Position numbers and translations under genes: made by a program
Part shown: in pieces, positions 1-8,503 of the stretch
Layout of the letters: the number at the start of each line of letters is the position of its first letter
How positions within the stretch are numbered: position 1 is the stretch's first letter
Assembly: GCA_002377585.1 (NCBI GenBank)
Contig: DFQC01000026.1
Coordinates: 13,062 to 60,720, forward strand
Source: Anaerolineales bacterium UBA3499
Lineage (GTDB): Bacteria; Chloroflexota; Anaerolineae; Anaerolineales; UBA11657
Length of the DNA: 47,659 bases
Reading direction: 5' to 3'
Notes under the pieces: generated by a model
Told to the model about the DNA's origin: nothing
The model's database searches: none
What the model saw: only the letters and a program-made list of their open reading frames with translations

Positions 1-423
1 ATGACAGATGCTGATGTTGATGGTAGTCATATAAGAACTTTACTTTTGACTTTTTTCTTCAGGTACATGCAAAGTCTTATAGAAGGAGGACATCTATTTA
101 TTGCTCAACCACCGCTATATAGAGTTGCCAAAGGCAAGAAAAGTACGTATGTTTATAATGAGCATGAAAAAGATCAAATGCTTGAAAAGTGGGGAAAAAA
201 TGGTAAGCCTACCCTTCAGAGATATAAAGGGTTAGGTGAAATGAATCCTGAGCAACTTTGGGATACAACGATGGACCCTGCAGTGAGAATGTTATTACAA
301 GTTACTATACAGGATGCTGCTGAAGCTGACCGGACTTTTGACATGCTGATGGGTAGTGCTGTTCCGCCAAGGAGACGCTTTATTCAGACACATGCTAAAG
401 AAGTCCGCAATCTTGACGTTTAG
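1..423 (+). CDS. gyrB: DNA gyrase subunit B, C-terminal part (5' end outside window)
   Basis: This is the C-terminal 140 residues of the ATPase/TOPRIM subunit of DNA gyrase, which introduces negative supercoils with GyrA. The visible fragment starts inside the TOPRIM domain at the acidic Mg-binding motif TDADVDGSH (fragment residues 2-10), followed by the GyrB tail with QRYKGLGEMNPEQLW, which contacts GyrA. The ATG at position 1 is an internal Met; the gene begins upstream of the window. ParE is the alternative, but the YKGLGEMNPEQLWDTTMDP segment and the tail fit GyrB better. The stop codon overlaps the stop of the convergent gene at 420-782. Confidence 0.95.
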   Translation: MTDADVDGSHIRTLLLTFFFRYMQSLIEGGHLFIAQPPLYRVAKGKKSTYVYNEHEKDQMLEKWGKNGKPTLQRYKGLGEMNPEQLWDTTMDPAVRMLLQVTIQDAAEADRTFDMLMGSAVPPRRRFIQTHAKEVRNLDV

Positions 424-782
424 GAGGTGGGTGCTTCGCCGCTGGGATAAAAGTCTACAGATTTAGTGTCTTGCGGCTCGTCTTGCTCGTAGTACAAGTC
501 CACAATAAGCGAATGGCTTAGTTGGGGTGAGCTTGGCTTAATGTGGAGAGTGATTTCGGTGGTGACGGAGATGGGCTCTAGGACTTCGGCGGTGACAATA
601 ACTTCGTTGTTATGATCATTAATGCGTATTGCTAGGTTTGGTTTTTCCAGAAAAGGAGACAATGTGATAGTCACTTGAACACGCTTCCCGTCAGGGTATG
701 GATGTGCTTTTACATGGTCGATATGCACATCTTTCTTTGGAAGTGGTGCAGGTCCGTCGTCAAAGAAAAAGATTTCTTGCAT
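420..782 (-). CDS. Hypothetical protein, 120 aa
   Basis: I do not recognise a characterised family. The product is small, soluble-looking and acidic, with an N-terminal PAPLPKKDVHIDHVKAHPYP stretch and alternating hydrophobic/polar residues afterwards that suggest a beta-sandwich. There is no signal peptide or membrane segment. It ends tail-to-tail with gyrB, the two stop codons overlapping by four bases. The ORF starts at ATG 782 without a clear Shine-Dalgarno site. It looks real because it fills the space between gyrB and the SH3 gene and has ordinary amino-acid composition, but the function is unknown. Confidence 0.7.
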   Translation of the reverse strand: MQEIFFFDDGPAPLPKKDVHIDHVKAHPYPDGKRVQVTITLSPFLEKPNLAIRINDHNNEVIVTAEVLEPISVTTEITLHIKPSSPQLSHSLIVDLYYEQDEPQDTKSVDFYPSGEAPTS

Positions 783-842
783 AATGTAGTGGTTATTTAC
801 TTTGAGAATTTAATTACAGTGCTGGCACATTACACAAGATCT

Positions 843-1703
843 TTATTCTTGGGTCAGCTCCTCGGAAGATGGTGTATTGGCCGTGGTTGCAACTGGTAAT
901 GGTGAGCTGGGTTCGGTATAGTTGAGATAGGATAATGATATCCAACCAGATGATTCTTTTGAACGCGGTAGAGTATCTACTAATCCCCATGTGCCTTCGG
1001 CGCTTTGTGCGATCAAGGTTACACATTCGCCTTCAAGAAGGTAGGTAAATTTATCGTAGGATGCACCAGGCCCGTAGCGTACATTTAATGAAGATATAGT
1101 GACACATCCACGTATCTTAACGGGTTCCGTGAGTTCTGTGGGTTCAGGTTGAGGTGCTGAGTTTGGAGGTGTAGCTATAATTACGGCATTTGAGGCTGGA
1201 GATGAAAGCTGTGCGTCAAATGTTGGTATAGGTGGTACTGTGGGGAGGGCTGGTTGGCTAGGTCCTGATGGTGCTTCGGTCAATTCGCTTGTTATTTCTG
1301 TAAATTTATCGACGAGTGTCCATGCAGCAGACATTGTATTGTCGGGATATAGTAGGAATAACGATACGGCAGCCAATGTAGGAACCATGATCATAAGGGG
1401 TGCTAGCGCAGGTCTGACTTTGCGAGGTCTTGGCCGTGGTTTCCGTCCTCGGGTCGAGGGCACAGGAGGTGCGGCGTTTGAGATTTGAGGTATAGACCCT
1501 GGAGCAGTACGTGCACGAGCGTTGTTCCTTGTCTCCCACAGTAAAAATGCGGCGGCTTGATATATTTCAGCCAATTGTTGTTGCGAGGTTGCGTCTGAAA
1601 GGTCCCTGAGATGAGCAGTGCGTATTTTGACTGCCGCTGCAATCTCGTCAGGGCTTGCGTCTCGCGGTATCTTCAATATGTCGTTAGGAGCTTTAGCGGT
1701 CAC
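843..1703 (-). CDS. Membrane-anchored SH3-domain protein with J-like N terminus
   Basis: The 286-residue product has three visible parts. Residues about 1-60 resemble a degenerate DnaJ-type helical hairpin (DILKIPRDASPDEIAAAV...), without an HPD motif, so it should not stimulate Hsp70. A basic Arg/Pro-rich stretch precedes one membrane helix at about residues 100-120 (LAPLMIMVPTLAAVSLFLLY). After a Pro/Ser/Thr-rich linker comes a bacterial SH3 (SH3b) fold at about 200-265 (SLNVRYGPGASYDKF... WGLVD...GWISLSYL), typical of peptidoglycan- or ligand-binding modules outside the membrane. The start is GTG at 1703. It lies 28 bp downstream of the isopentenyl phosphate kinase gene on the same strand. 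The specific role is unknown. Confidence 0.75.
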   Translation of the reverse strand: MTAKAPNDILKIPRDASPDEIAAAVKIRTAHLRDLSDATSQQQLAEIYQAAAFLLWETRNNARARTAPGSIPQISNAAPPVPSTRGRKPRPRPRKVRPALAPLMIMVPTLAAVSLFLLYPDNTMSAAWTLVDKFTEITSELTEAPSGPSQPALPTVPPIPTFDAQLSSPASNAVIIATPPNSAPQPEPTELTEPVKIRGCVTISSLNVRYGPGASYDKFTYLLEGECVTLIAQSAEGTWGLVDTLPRSKESSGWISLSYLNYTEPSSPLPVATTANTPSSEELTQE

Positions 1704-1731
1704 AATAGTTATTGAAAATAGTCTGCACTAA

Positions 1732-2574
1732 TTATAGACTAGATTGGGATAATGAACGTGTATGATTGTCAGAAAGTATAGTGGTGTTGGAGGTGGATCC
1801 CGCTAGCGCTTTGCGTAGAGCTCCTGGTGTTTTTGCGGAGAAAATATGTACAGTTAATCCAGGTTGCTGTTTGATTAACTGTAGCATGGTGTGTACTTTA
1901 GATTTCATTCCACCAGTAATGTCTGGGGACGTAGAAGTAGAGATGAGATTTAATAGTCGTCGTTTTGACGAATTTGATATTTTGGGTATGGTGTTTCCGT
2001 TAGGATAACTATCAAGCACTCCTTTGGCATTGCCTGCAATATATATGTCGCTGGGCGGTAGTTTTGTTGCTAAATATGCAAAGATTGCTTCTGTTGAGAT
2101 GATCGAGGCGCCACATACATCGTCAAAGCATACGTCACCATGAGTCAATGGGATTATATGCCTGTGGAGAGCATGTTTAATTTGCGTGGTATCTAATGAC
2201 ATTAATTTGCCATTATTGCAAATTGCTGATTCCGATGGGTTAATCTGCTTGGATTGCACTCCCGCTTGTTGAAGTTCATGTAGGACGATGCGGGATAGTT
2301 TAGATACTGATTTGGCCACTTCGAGTGCTCCATTCCATCTTGATGCGGTGTGTCGACATATGTGTAGATTATTACGAAGTGCTTGGATATGTCCATAAGA
2401 TCCTGCACCATGGCCAATAATTATATTCGTTGATTTGTGTTCAGATTTGAAATCGGCTATTTCCGACGCGAGATTTTTTATGACGCGTACTCGGGAGGTT
2501 GACTCGGTATCTTTATTTGTGATTAGAGAGCCACCGAGTTTTATGTAAATGAGGTTTTTGTTGGTTTTGCTCAT
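1732..2574 (-). CDS. Isopentenyl phosphate kinase
   Basis: Phosphorylates isopentenyl phosphate to isopentenyl diphosphate with ATP, the last step of the alternative mevalonate pathway. The 280-residue protein is an amino-acid-kinase-fold enzyme: the N-terminal IKLGGSLIT (residues 11-19) binds ATP phosphates, and GHGAGSYGH (54-62) carries the His characteristic of this family rather than of glutamate 5-kinase or fosfomycin kinase. GDVCFDDVCGASIISTE and the C-terminal DITGGMKSKV segment match the nucleotide-binding half. It starts 5 bp after mevalonate kinase and is almost certainly co-transcribed with it. The pairing implies that mevalonate 5-phosphate is decarboxylated before the second phosphorylation; the decarboxylase is not in the window. 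Confidence 0.9.
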   Translation of the reverse strand: MSKTNKNLIYIKLGGSLITNKDTESTSRVRVIKNLASEIADFKSEHKSTNIIIGHGAGSYGHIQALRNNLHICRHTASRWNGALEVAKSVSKLSRIVLHELQQAGVQSKQINPSESAICNNGKLMSLDTTQIKHALHRHIIPLTHGDVCFDDVCGASIISTEAIFAYLATKLPPSDIYIAGNAKGVLDSYPNGNTIPKISNSSKRRLLNLISTSTSPDITGGMKSKVHTMLQLIKQQPGLTVHIFSAKTPGALRKALAGSTSNTTILSDNHTRSLSQSSL

Positions 2575-2579
2575 ATGAT

Positions 2580-3536
2580 TTATGGAGCGATAATGGTTGT
2601 GAGAGGATTTGCCCCCAAATCTTTTAGTGCCTTGACAACAATAGGCATGGTGTGTTTGCTTACTTGAGCGATAATATGTCCTCCATGACCAGCTCCAGAC
2701 AGCTTTGCGCCGTTGGCTCCTGATGCGGTGGCTATATCGACTAAGTTGTCAAGTTTTTGAGTGGAAACGCCCAATCTCTGTAGTAAGACATGGTTTTTTG
2801 TCATTAGGTCTCCGAGGCTTATGTTATCGCCAGCTTGAAAAGCAACGGATGCGTCTTTAGCTAGTGTGCCAATAGCGCGTATGTTTTCCTTGAAAAGTGT
2901 TGGGTGTATATTACTTTGTTTTTTAAAGGTGTTTATGGTATCTAGAGTGCTTCTTGGTTGTTGTGTGTCTGCAAGTACATAGTATAGAGGTTTATTGGGA
3001 CGTAGATGTTGAATAGGACCTGATTTAGAATATAAAATTGGTACATCACGGGCTATTACTGTATTATCTATGCCAGAGGGGTTGCCGTGCTGGAGAGATT
3101 CCGTTTTATACACAATGTTTGATATTTGGTCGTTTGTTAAGGTATAGCCAAGGTAATTGATTATACATCTTGATATTGCAGTAGAAACGGATGCGCTTGA
3201 ACCTAAACCCGATGCAATTGGTATGGTAGATGTAATAGTTAGGTTTGCGGGAATAGGCTCACGATGGTTTATTGCTCTGAGTGTCTGGCGTATAACATGA
3301 GCAATTGGATTGGTTTTTGGTATAGAGTCAAGAGTGTTTGACAGGTTTATATCAGGAGCGTCAATATATAAACCATCGTAATTGTTGCGTTCCGTAGGAG
3401 TGATTGTAGCAATGCTGCTGATTGAGTTTAATGGTGCAGCTATTGCTGGTTTACCGTATATCACAGCATGTTCGCCTATGATTATGTATTTGGCTGGTGC
3501 TGTAGCAGATGTTGTGATGCAATTCTTGTTGAACAC
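2580..3536 (-). CDS. mvk: Mevalonate kinase
   Basis: GHMP-family kinase that converts mevalonate to 5-phosphomevalonate. The three GHMP motifs are visible: PAKYIIIGEHAVIYG at residues 14-28, the phosphate-binding loop IPIASGLGSSASVS around 106-118, and the C-terminal GAKLSGAGHGGHI. HGNPSGIDN carries the catalytic Asp region specific to mevalonate kinases, separating it from homoserine or galactokinases. Length (318 aa) is normal. The gene starts with GTG and overlaps the stop of the preceding prenyltransferase gene by one base (TAGTG), so translation is probably coupled. Its partner is the isopentenyl phosphate kinase immediately downstream. Confidence 0.92.
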   Translation of the reverse strand: MFNKNCITTSATAPAKYIIIGEHAVIYGKPAIAAPLNSISSIATITPTERNNYDGLYIDAPDINLSNTLDSIPKTNPIAHVIRQTLRAINHREPIPANLTITSTIPIASGLGSSASVSTAISRCIINYLGYTLTNDQISNIVYKTESLQHGNPSGIDNTVIARDVPILYSKSGPIQHLRPNKPLYYVLADTQQPRSTLDTINTFKKQSNIHPTLFKENIRAIGTLAKDASVAFQAGDNISLGDLMTKNHVLLQRLGVSTQKLDNLVDIATASGANGAKLSGAGHGGHIIAQVSKHTMPIVVKALKDLGANPLTTIIAP

Positions 3537-4423
3537 TAATAGTTGTACCTAAGTACCGTTGCAGTGGCTATCCATAGAGCTATTGATAGCATCAGTGGTC
3601 TGTCCTTGAAAACTAGCTGTTCTGGCGTACCACCTTCATCTTTTACATATACTAAGTAAAGATACCTAAAAATACCATATACCACTAAGGGTATTGTAAG
3701 CATCATGCTATGGTTTTTAGTTTGGTGGTATGTTGCATTGAAAGTGTAAAAGGAGTAGGAGATTATAGTGGATGTAGAGACACAATATATTAGTAAATCA
3801 ATGTATGTTTTATTGTATGACGCCAAGACTGAACGATGGCTGGACGCTAGATCTGAAAGTAAGTTTAATTCGCTGCGACGTTTACCTAGAACAACTAGTA
3901 AGGCTCCAAAACCTACGCACATGTATATCCAGGGAGAACCTATGGGTCCTTGTTCGACGTCAACTAATGTTGCGCCAGCTGCTACGCGGTAAGTGAACCC
4001 CAATGCTATTAGCAGTATATCGAGTATAACGATGTGTTTCAGCCACATTGAGTAGAGTATGTTTTGTAGCCAGTAAAGTAGCAGTATAAGTCCAAACCAT
4101 GGATTTAGAAGATATGCTAAAGGAAGAGCTATTAGAGGTAGTACTATTGCCATAACTACTGCTACTAGTTTACTCAATTGACCTGATGGCAGGGGCCGCA
4201 GCCGTTTGACTGGGTGTAGTTTGTCTTTCTCAATGTCAAGGAAGTCGTTAGTTATATATATTGCTCCACTAATTAATGTGAGGAGGACAAACCCATAGAT
4301 AGTTTTTGTGAGATATGGGATTACGAAGAGTTTTCTGTCGAAAATCAGAGCAGCAAACAGAAACATGTTTTTGACCCACTGGCGTGGTCTGGTTGAATAA
4401 AGCATGAGAGCTAGTTGTTGCAT
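3536..4423 (-). CDS. UbiA-family decaprenyl-phosphate phosphoribosyltransferase-like protein
   Basis: An integral membrane prenyltransferase of 295 residues with about eight or nine hydrophobic segments. The N-terminal RPRQWVKNMFLFAALIF and the first Asp-rich motif NDFLDIEKDKLHPVKRLRPLPSG match the UbiA subgroup that transfers 5-phosphoribosyl diphosphate to polyprenyl phosphate (DPPR synthase, first step to decaprenylphosphoryl-arabinose). GKRRSELNLL is also typical of that subgroup. The substrate in this organism is inferred. It is the first gene of the isoprenoid run, so polyprenyl-phosphate use and isoprenoid precursor synthesis are co-expressed. A perfect TATAAT lies six bases before the ATG and there is no Shine-Dalgarno, suggesting a leaderless mRNA. 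Confidence 0.85.
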   Translation of the reverse strand: MQQLALMLYSTRPRQWVKNMFLFAALIFDRKLFVIPYLTKTIYGFVLLTLISGAIYITNDFLDIEKDKLHPVKRLRPLPSGQLSKLVAVVMAIVLPLIALPLAYLLNPWFGLILLLYWLQNILYSMWLKHIVILDILLIALGFTYRVAAGATLVDVEQGPIGSPWIYMCVGFGALLVVLGKRRSELNLLSDLASSHRSVLASYNKTYIDLLIYCVSTSTIISYSFYTFNATYHQTKNHSMMLTIPLVVYGIFRYLYLVYVKDEGGTPEQLVFKDRPLMLSIALWIATATVLRYNY

Positions 4424-4429
4424 CTGTAT

Positions 4430-4435
4430 ATTATA
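4430..4435 (-). promoter_or_regulatory. -10 element of the ubiA-like/mvk/IPK operon, leaderless geometry
   Basis: On the minus strand TATAAT ends exactly six bases before the ATG at 4423. With transcription normally starting about seven bases after the -10, the start codon would be at or next to +1. No -35 hexamer is convincing. It faces the tlyA promoter in the same 42-bp intergenic space. Confidence 0.55.
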
Positions 4436-4450
4436 TATCGAATAGCTTGA

Positions 4451-4459
4451 TGATAAAAT
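4451..4459 (+). promoter_or_regulatory. Extended -10 element of tlyA, leaderless geometry
   Basis: The sequence TGATAAAAT is an extended -10 (TGn followed by TAAAAT) that ends six bases before the ATG at 4466, so the transcript should begin at about the start codon. No Shine-Dalgarno sequence precedes this ATG. An ATG at 4461 is followed directly by TAA and cannot be used. Confidence 0.55.
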
Positions 4460-4465
4460 TATGTA

Positions 4466-5254
4466 ATGAGAAAGATGCGGCTGGACTTAATTATAATGAG
4501 CCGATGCTTGGTCGAATCGAGATCAAAGGCTAAGGGTCTTATTATGGCGGGCCAGGTATTTGTTGATGGAGCTATGGTTGACAAAGCAGGGACCATGCTT
4601 GAACAAAATTGTAAAATTGAAATCAAGAAAGGAATGCAATATGTCAGTCGTGGTGGGATCAAGCTTGAAGCTGCGCTAGAAGCGTGGAGTCTGTCGATGA
4701 AACGTATGGTGTGTGCGGATGTTGGTATATCAACAGGAGGTTTTACAGATTGTATGCTCCAGCATGGAGCTAGTAGAGTATACGGCATAGATGTTGGTAA
4801 AGGCATAGTGCATTGGAAACTCAGAAAGGACGAGAGAGTGATTTTGCTAGAAAATACGAATGCTAGATACCTAACTGGATTGCCGGAGGAGCCGAATTTT
4901 GTTACTATTGATGTGTCGTTCATATCTCTGCGACTGGTATTGGATAAGGTGCAAGGATGGCTAAATGAAAGTGGACGTATACTAGCGCTGATCAAACCAC
5001 AGTTTGAGGCTGGTAAAAAGGACGTGGGAAAAGGTGGCGTGGTGAGGTCTGCAAAAGTGCATCGTGAGGTGATTGAGAGAATTTTAGAGCACTCGATCGC
5101 GCTTGGACTGAAACCTTTGGGTTTGATTAAGAGTCCTCTAATAGGGCCTGCAGGAAATAAGGAGTTTATGACATACCTATCGAACAAAACAGATATAGAC
5201 GCTGTAGAGACCGGAAAACTAATTGACAATGTAATGGATGAAATTGATGAGTAG
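4466..5254 (+). CDS. tlyA: TlyA-family rRNA 2'-O-methyltransferase (S4 + FtsJ domains)
   Basis: TlyA proteins methylate 2'-OH groups of cytidines in 16S and/or 23S rRNA, which in mycobacteria confers capreomycin sensitivity; they are often mis-annotated as hemolysins. The 262-residue product has an N-terminal S4 RNA-binding domain (residues about 1-62, RLDLIIMSRCLVESRSKAKGLIMAGQVFVDG), the linker VSRGGIKLEAAL, and a Rossmann methyltransferase domain with the SAM-binding DVGISTGGFTDCMLQ and the catalytic-Lys region ALIKPQFEAG. The start at 4466 follows an extended -10 by six bases. The gene overlaps lepA by a few bases, so the two are translationally linked. The long opposite-strand reading frame here is a shadow. 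Confidence 0.93.
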   Translation: MRKMRLDLIIMSRCLVESRSKAKGLIMAGQVFVDGAMVDKAGTMLEQNCKIEIKKGMQYVSRGGIKLEAALEAWSLSMKRMVCADVGISTGGFTDCMLQHGASRVYGIDVGKGIVHWKLRKDERVILLENTNARYLTGLPEEPNFVTIDVSFISLRLVLDKVQGWLNESGRILALIKPQFEAGKKDVGKGGVVRSAKVHREVIERILEHSIALGLKPLGLIKSPLIGPAGNKEFMTYLSNKTDIDAVETGKLIDNVMDEIDE

Positions 5255-7049
5255 GCAGACTAATATACGTAATTTTTGTATCATTGCCCATATCGACCAT
5301 GGCAAGTCAACTCTAGCTGATCGTCTTTTGCAAATGACAGGGACGGTGGCGGAGAGAGATATGCACGCACAGCTGTTAGATGGAATGGAGCTTGAAAGAG
5401 AAAGAGGAGTTACTATAAAGGCGTCTGCTGTAAAAATGCAGTACGTGGACGTTAACAAGATTGAATATGAATTGAATCTTATTGACACTCCAGGACATGT
5501 AGATTTTTCGTACGAGGTGAGCAGGGCGTTGGCGGCATGTGAGGGAGCATTGTTAGTAGTGGACGCTAGTCAAGGGGTTGAGGCGCAAACTCTTGCAAAT
5601 CTTTACCTGGCACTTGAAACTGACCTTGATATTATTCCGGTTATAAACAAGATAGATCTTGAAGGTGCACGAACAGCTGAAGTAACGGATGATATCTGTG
5701 AACTACTAGGAGTAGATGAAGATGAGATTTTGACAGTGTCCGCAAAGACTGGCACTAATGTTGAAAGCGTGTTGGAAGCAATCGTAAAGTATATAAGGCC
5801 ACCTGAGTTAAGTCGTTCCGAAGGTAGTAGAGGATTAGTATTCGATTCACATTATGACCCATACAAAGGTGTTGTTATATATGTGAGGATGAAAAGTGGC
5901 AATATTGATGCGAAGGATAGGCTTAGTCTACTACAAAGCAGCGTTAGTTTTGAGCCGTTAGAAATTGGAGTGTTTTCGCCAGAAATGGAACCAACAGGAA
6001 AATTGTTAGAAGGGCAAGTGGGTTATGTCGCTACCGGTATTAAGAACGTTAGCGAATGCAGAGTCGGTGATACTATCGTAGAGGAAGGTGGTATTGTCAT
6101 AGAACCTTTGGCTGGGTATAGACCAGTCAAACCCATGGTGTACGCTGGCTTCTTCCCTGTAGATGGTGATGACTATCAGGTACTAAAAGATGCTGTAGAG
6201 AAATTGCAACTAAATGACGCAGCCCTTGTGTACACACCCGAATCGTCACATGCTCTTAATTTTGGTTTTCGATGCGGTTTTCTGGGTATGTTTCACATGG
6301 AGATAGTTCAGGAGCGACTCGAAAGGGAATATGATTTGGATATAATTGCTACGGCACCCTCTGTAGAGTATGAGGTTGAGACTCAAGATGGTGATGTTAT
6401 AACGGTAAAGTCGCCCGCTGGACTTCCTGACGAGGGTAAGATTCAGGAGATTAGGGAGCCATGGATGGTAGTGAATTTGTATTTGCCCGCAACGTATTAT
6501 GGCGTTGTGATGGAATTAGTCACAAAGCGCAGGGGTGTGTTTGTTGAAGAGCATCATAGTGGAGGAGGTCGACTGGTTCTTGTGTTTAAAATGCCGTTGT
6601 CAGAGCTTATTGTAGATTTCTTTGATAAGCTAAAGTCGAGCACACGTGGTTATGGTTCGCTTGATTATCAGTTTGATTGTTATAGAGCTGGAGATTTGGT
6701 CAAATTGTCAATACTTGTAAACGAGCAGTCGGTTGATGCCTTGGCAATGATCGTGCATCGCGATGAGGCTTATAGTACTGGTCAGCGTCTTATTACTAAA
6801 CTCAAGAAGCTTATACCGAGGCAATTATATCCAGTTGCTATACAGGCCGCAGCTGGGGGAAGAATCATTTCGAGGGCAAATGTCAGGGCATTGCGCAAAG
6901 ATGTTCTGGCTAAGTGCTATGGTGGAGATGTTACTCGTAAAAAGAAGCTTTTGGCAAAACAGAAAGAAGGTCGGAAAAGACTTAAGATGGTTGGGAATGT
7001 TGAGATTCCCCAGGATGCGTTTATGGCGGTGCTACGGGTAAGGGATTAA
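5247..7049 (+). CDS. lepA: Elongation factor 4 (LepA) GTPase
   Basis: A ribosome-associated translational GTPase implicated in back-translocation and 30S biogenesis. The G-domain motifs are intact: AHIDHGKST (G1), DTPGHVDF (G3) and NKIDL (G4). EF-G-like domains II, III and V follow, with the LepA-specific C-terminal region RKKKLLAKQKEGRKRLK near the end. Length from the chosen ATG is 600 aa, close to the 599 of E. coli. An in-frame ATG nine bases upstream (5238) is possible, but the MSRQTNIRNFCIIAHIDHGKST start matches family N termini. The gene overlaps the tlyA stop by eight bases and is followed two bases later by the flavoprotein gene. Confidence 0.96.
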   Translation: MSRQTNIRNFCIIAHIDHGKSTLADRLLQMTGTVAERDMHAQLLDGMELERERGVTIKASAVKMQYVDVNKIEYELNLIDTPGHVDFSYEVSRALAACEGALLVVDASQGVEAQTLANLYLALETDLDIIPVINKIDLEGARTAEVTDDICELLGVDEDEILTVSAKTGTNVESVLEAIVKYIRPPELSRSEGSRGLVFDSHYDPYKGVVIYVRMKSGNIDAKDRLSLLQSSVSFEPLEIGVFSPEMEPTGKLLEGQVGYVATGIKNVSECRVGDTIVEEGGIVIEPLAGYRPVKPMVYAGFFPVDGDDYQVLKDAVEKLQLNDAALVYTPESSHALNFGFRCGFLGMFHMEIVQERLEREYDLDIIATAPSVEYEVETQDGDVITVKSPAGLPDEGKIQEIREPWMVVNLYLPATYYGVVMELVTKRRGVFVEEHHSGGGRLVLVFKMPLSELIVDFFDKLKSSTRGYGSLDYQFDCYRAGDLVKLSILVNEQSVDALAMIVHRDEAYSTGQRLITKLKKLIPRQLYPVAIQAAAGGRIISRANVRALRKDVLAKCYGGDVTRKKKLLAKQKEGRKRLKMVGNVEIPQDAFMAVLRVRD

Positions 7050-7051
7050 GA

Positions 7052-8503
7052 ATGGATAAAAAAACAGGGGTAATTATCGGTGCTGGACCGGCAGGTCTCA
7101 CGGCGGCCTGGGAATTGACAAAAGCGAATGTGGAAGTGGTGGTATTTGAAAAATACAGTCGTGTTGGCGGAATAGCTAGAACTGAGGAATATAAAGGCTA
7201 TAGATTTGATATTGGAGGACACAGGTTTTTTACAATGGTTCCTGAGGTTGAGGAATTGTGGCATGAATGGATGCAGGAAGAATTTGTAATTAGGCCCCGT
7301 AAATCAAGAATTCTATACAGAGGAAAATTCTTTGACTATCCGTTAAGAATGTTTAATGCGTTACGTGGGCTTGGTATATTAGAGAGCGTTCGAATTGTAA
7401 TTAGTTATGTAATTGCTCAGTTCTTTCCTTATAAAAAAGAAGAAAGTTTTGAGCATTGGGTTGTAAATAGATTCGGTAAACGGCTGTACGAGATTTTCTT
7501 CAAGACATATACAGAGAAAGTTTGGGGTATTAAATGTACGGATATACGCGCAGAGTGGGCTGCCCAGCGGATAAAGGGGCTTACTCTACCAGCGGCAATA
7601 AAGAATGCGCTTTTTCCTCCGAGAGGCGAGGTAATAAAAACACTTATTAAGGAATTTCATTATCCAGTTTTAGGGCCGGGTATGATGTGGGAGAAAGTAA
7701 CAGACCTTGTTCGCGAGGAAGGTGGTTGTGTTGAGATGGAGTCCGAGGTTGTTCGTATTTTTAGGGATGAGGACCGTATACATGGTGTCGAGGTTAGAAA
7801 TTCGGATGGATTAAAATATATTGAAGGAACTGATTTTTTCTCTACAATGCCATTGAATGAATTGATCAGGCGGATTGAACCTGCGCCGCCTGAAGAGGTG
7901 ATTGTGGCAGCTGACGGTCTCCGCTATAGAGATTTTCTTACCGTTGTACTAATACTTGATATAGTTGACGTATTTGATGATAACTGGGTGTACATTCATA
8001 GCCCCAACGTGAAGGTAGGTCGTATACAGAACTTCAAGAACTGGAGTGCCGATATGGTTCCGGACAATAGTACTACAAGCCTCGGTCTTGAATACTTTTG
8101 TAATGAAGGAGACGGGCTGTGGAATATGTCCGATACTGAACTGCTAGAGTTGGGCTCTATCGAAATTGAGCAACTTGGCTTGGCTGAAAAAGTAAATGTG
8201 CTCGATGGAATAGTAATGCGTCAGCAAAAAGCGTATCCGGTATATGATACTGTATATGGTCCTTTGCTTGCGACTGTCCAGGAATGGGTAGCTGGACTTG
8301 GCAATTTTCATACTATCGGAAGGAATGGGCTTCATAAGTACAACAATCAAGATCATTCGATGTTGACCGCTATTATGGCCGTAAACAATGTTCTAACTGG
8401 CCAGACAAATGATGTTTGGTCTGTCAATACTGATAGGTCATATCACGAGGAGGTCCGTATACCCCGTAGTGGAGATGACCCTGTAGACATTCTCGAAGCG
8501 TGA
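7052..8503 (+). CDS. FAD-dependent oxidoreductase, UDP-galactopyranose-mutase / protoporphyrinogen-oxidase-like
   Basis: A 483-residue flavoprotein with an N-terminal dinucleotide-binding motif (GVIIGAGPAGLTAAWEL, residues about 7-23), the second FAD contact (FEKYSRVGGIARTEEYKG, DIGGHRFF) and a C-terminal closing motif GRNGLHKYNNQDHSMLTA. The layout is that of the NAD(P)/FAD amine-oxidase superfamily members that sit in glycan and lipid-sugar gene clusters and are related to UDP-galactopyranose mutase. Its gene overlaps the following membrane glycosyltransferase by four bases (GTGA), which supports a sugar- or lipid-linked-sugar substrate. The exact reaction cannot be read from sequence. It is separated from lepA by only two bases. 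Confidence 0.8.
   Translation: MDKKTGVIIGAGPAGLTAAWELTKANVEVVVFEKYSRVGGIARTEEYKGYRFDIGGHRFFTMVPEVEELWHEWMQEEFVIRPRKSRILYRGKFFDYPLRMFNALRGLGILESVRIVISYVIAQFFPYKKEESFEHWVVNRFGKRLYEIFFKTYTEKVWGIKCTDIRAEWAAQRIKGLTLPAAIKNALFPPRGEVIKTLIKEFHYPVLGPGMMWEKVTDLVREEGGCVEMESEVVRIFRDEDRIHGVEVRNSDGLKYIEGTDFFSTMPLNELIRRIEPAPPEEVIVAADGLRYRDFLTVVLILDIVDVFDDNWVYIHSPNVKVGRIQNFKNWSADMVPDNSTTSLGLEYFCNEGDGLWNMSDTELLELGSIEIEQLGLAEKVNVLDGIVMRQQKAYPVYDTVYGPLLATVQEWVAGLGNFHTIGRNGLHKYNNQDHSMLTAIMAVNNVLTGQTNDVWSVNTDRSYHEEVRIPRSGDDPVDILEA

Noticed and set aside
4459..5229. 256-residue reading frame on the minus strand opposite tlyA
   Set aside because: Its product is rich in Ser, Pro and Leu without any recognisable motif, and it lies wholly opposite a clear TlyA protein with intact S4 and methyltransferase motifs.
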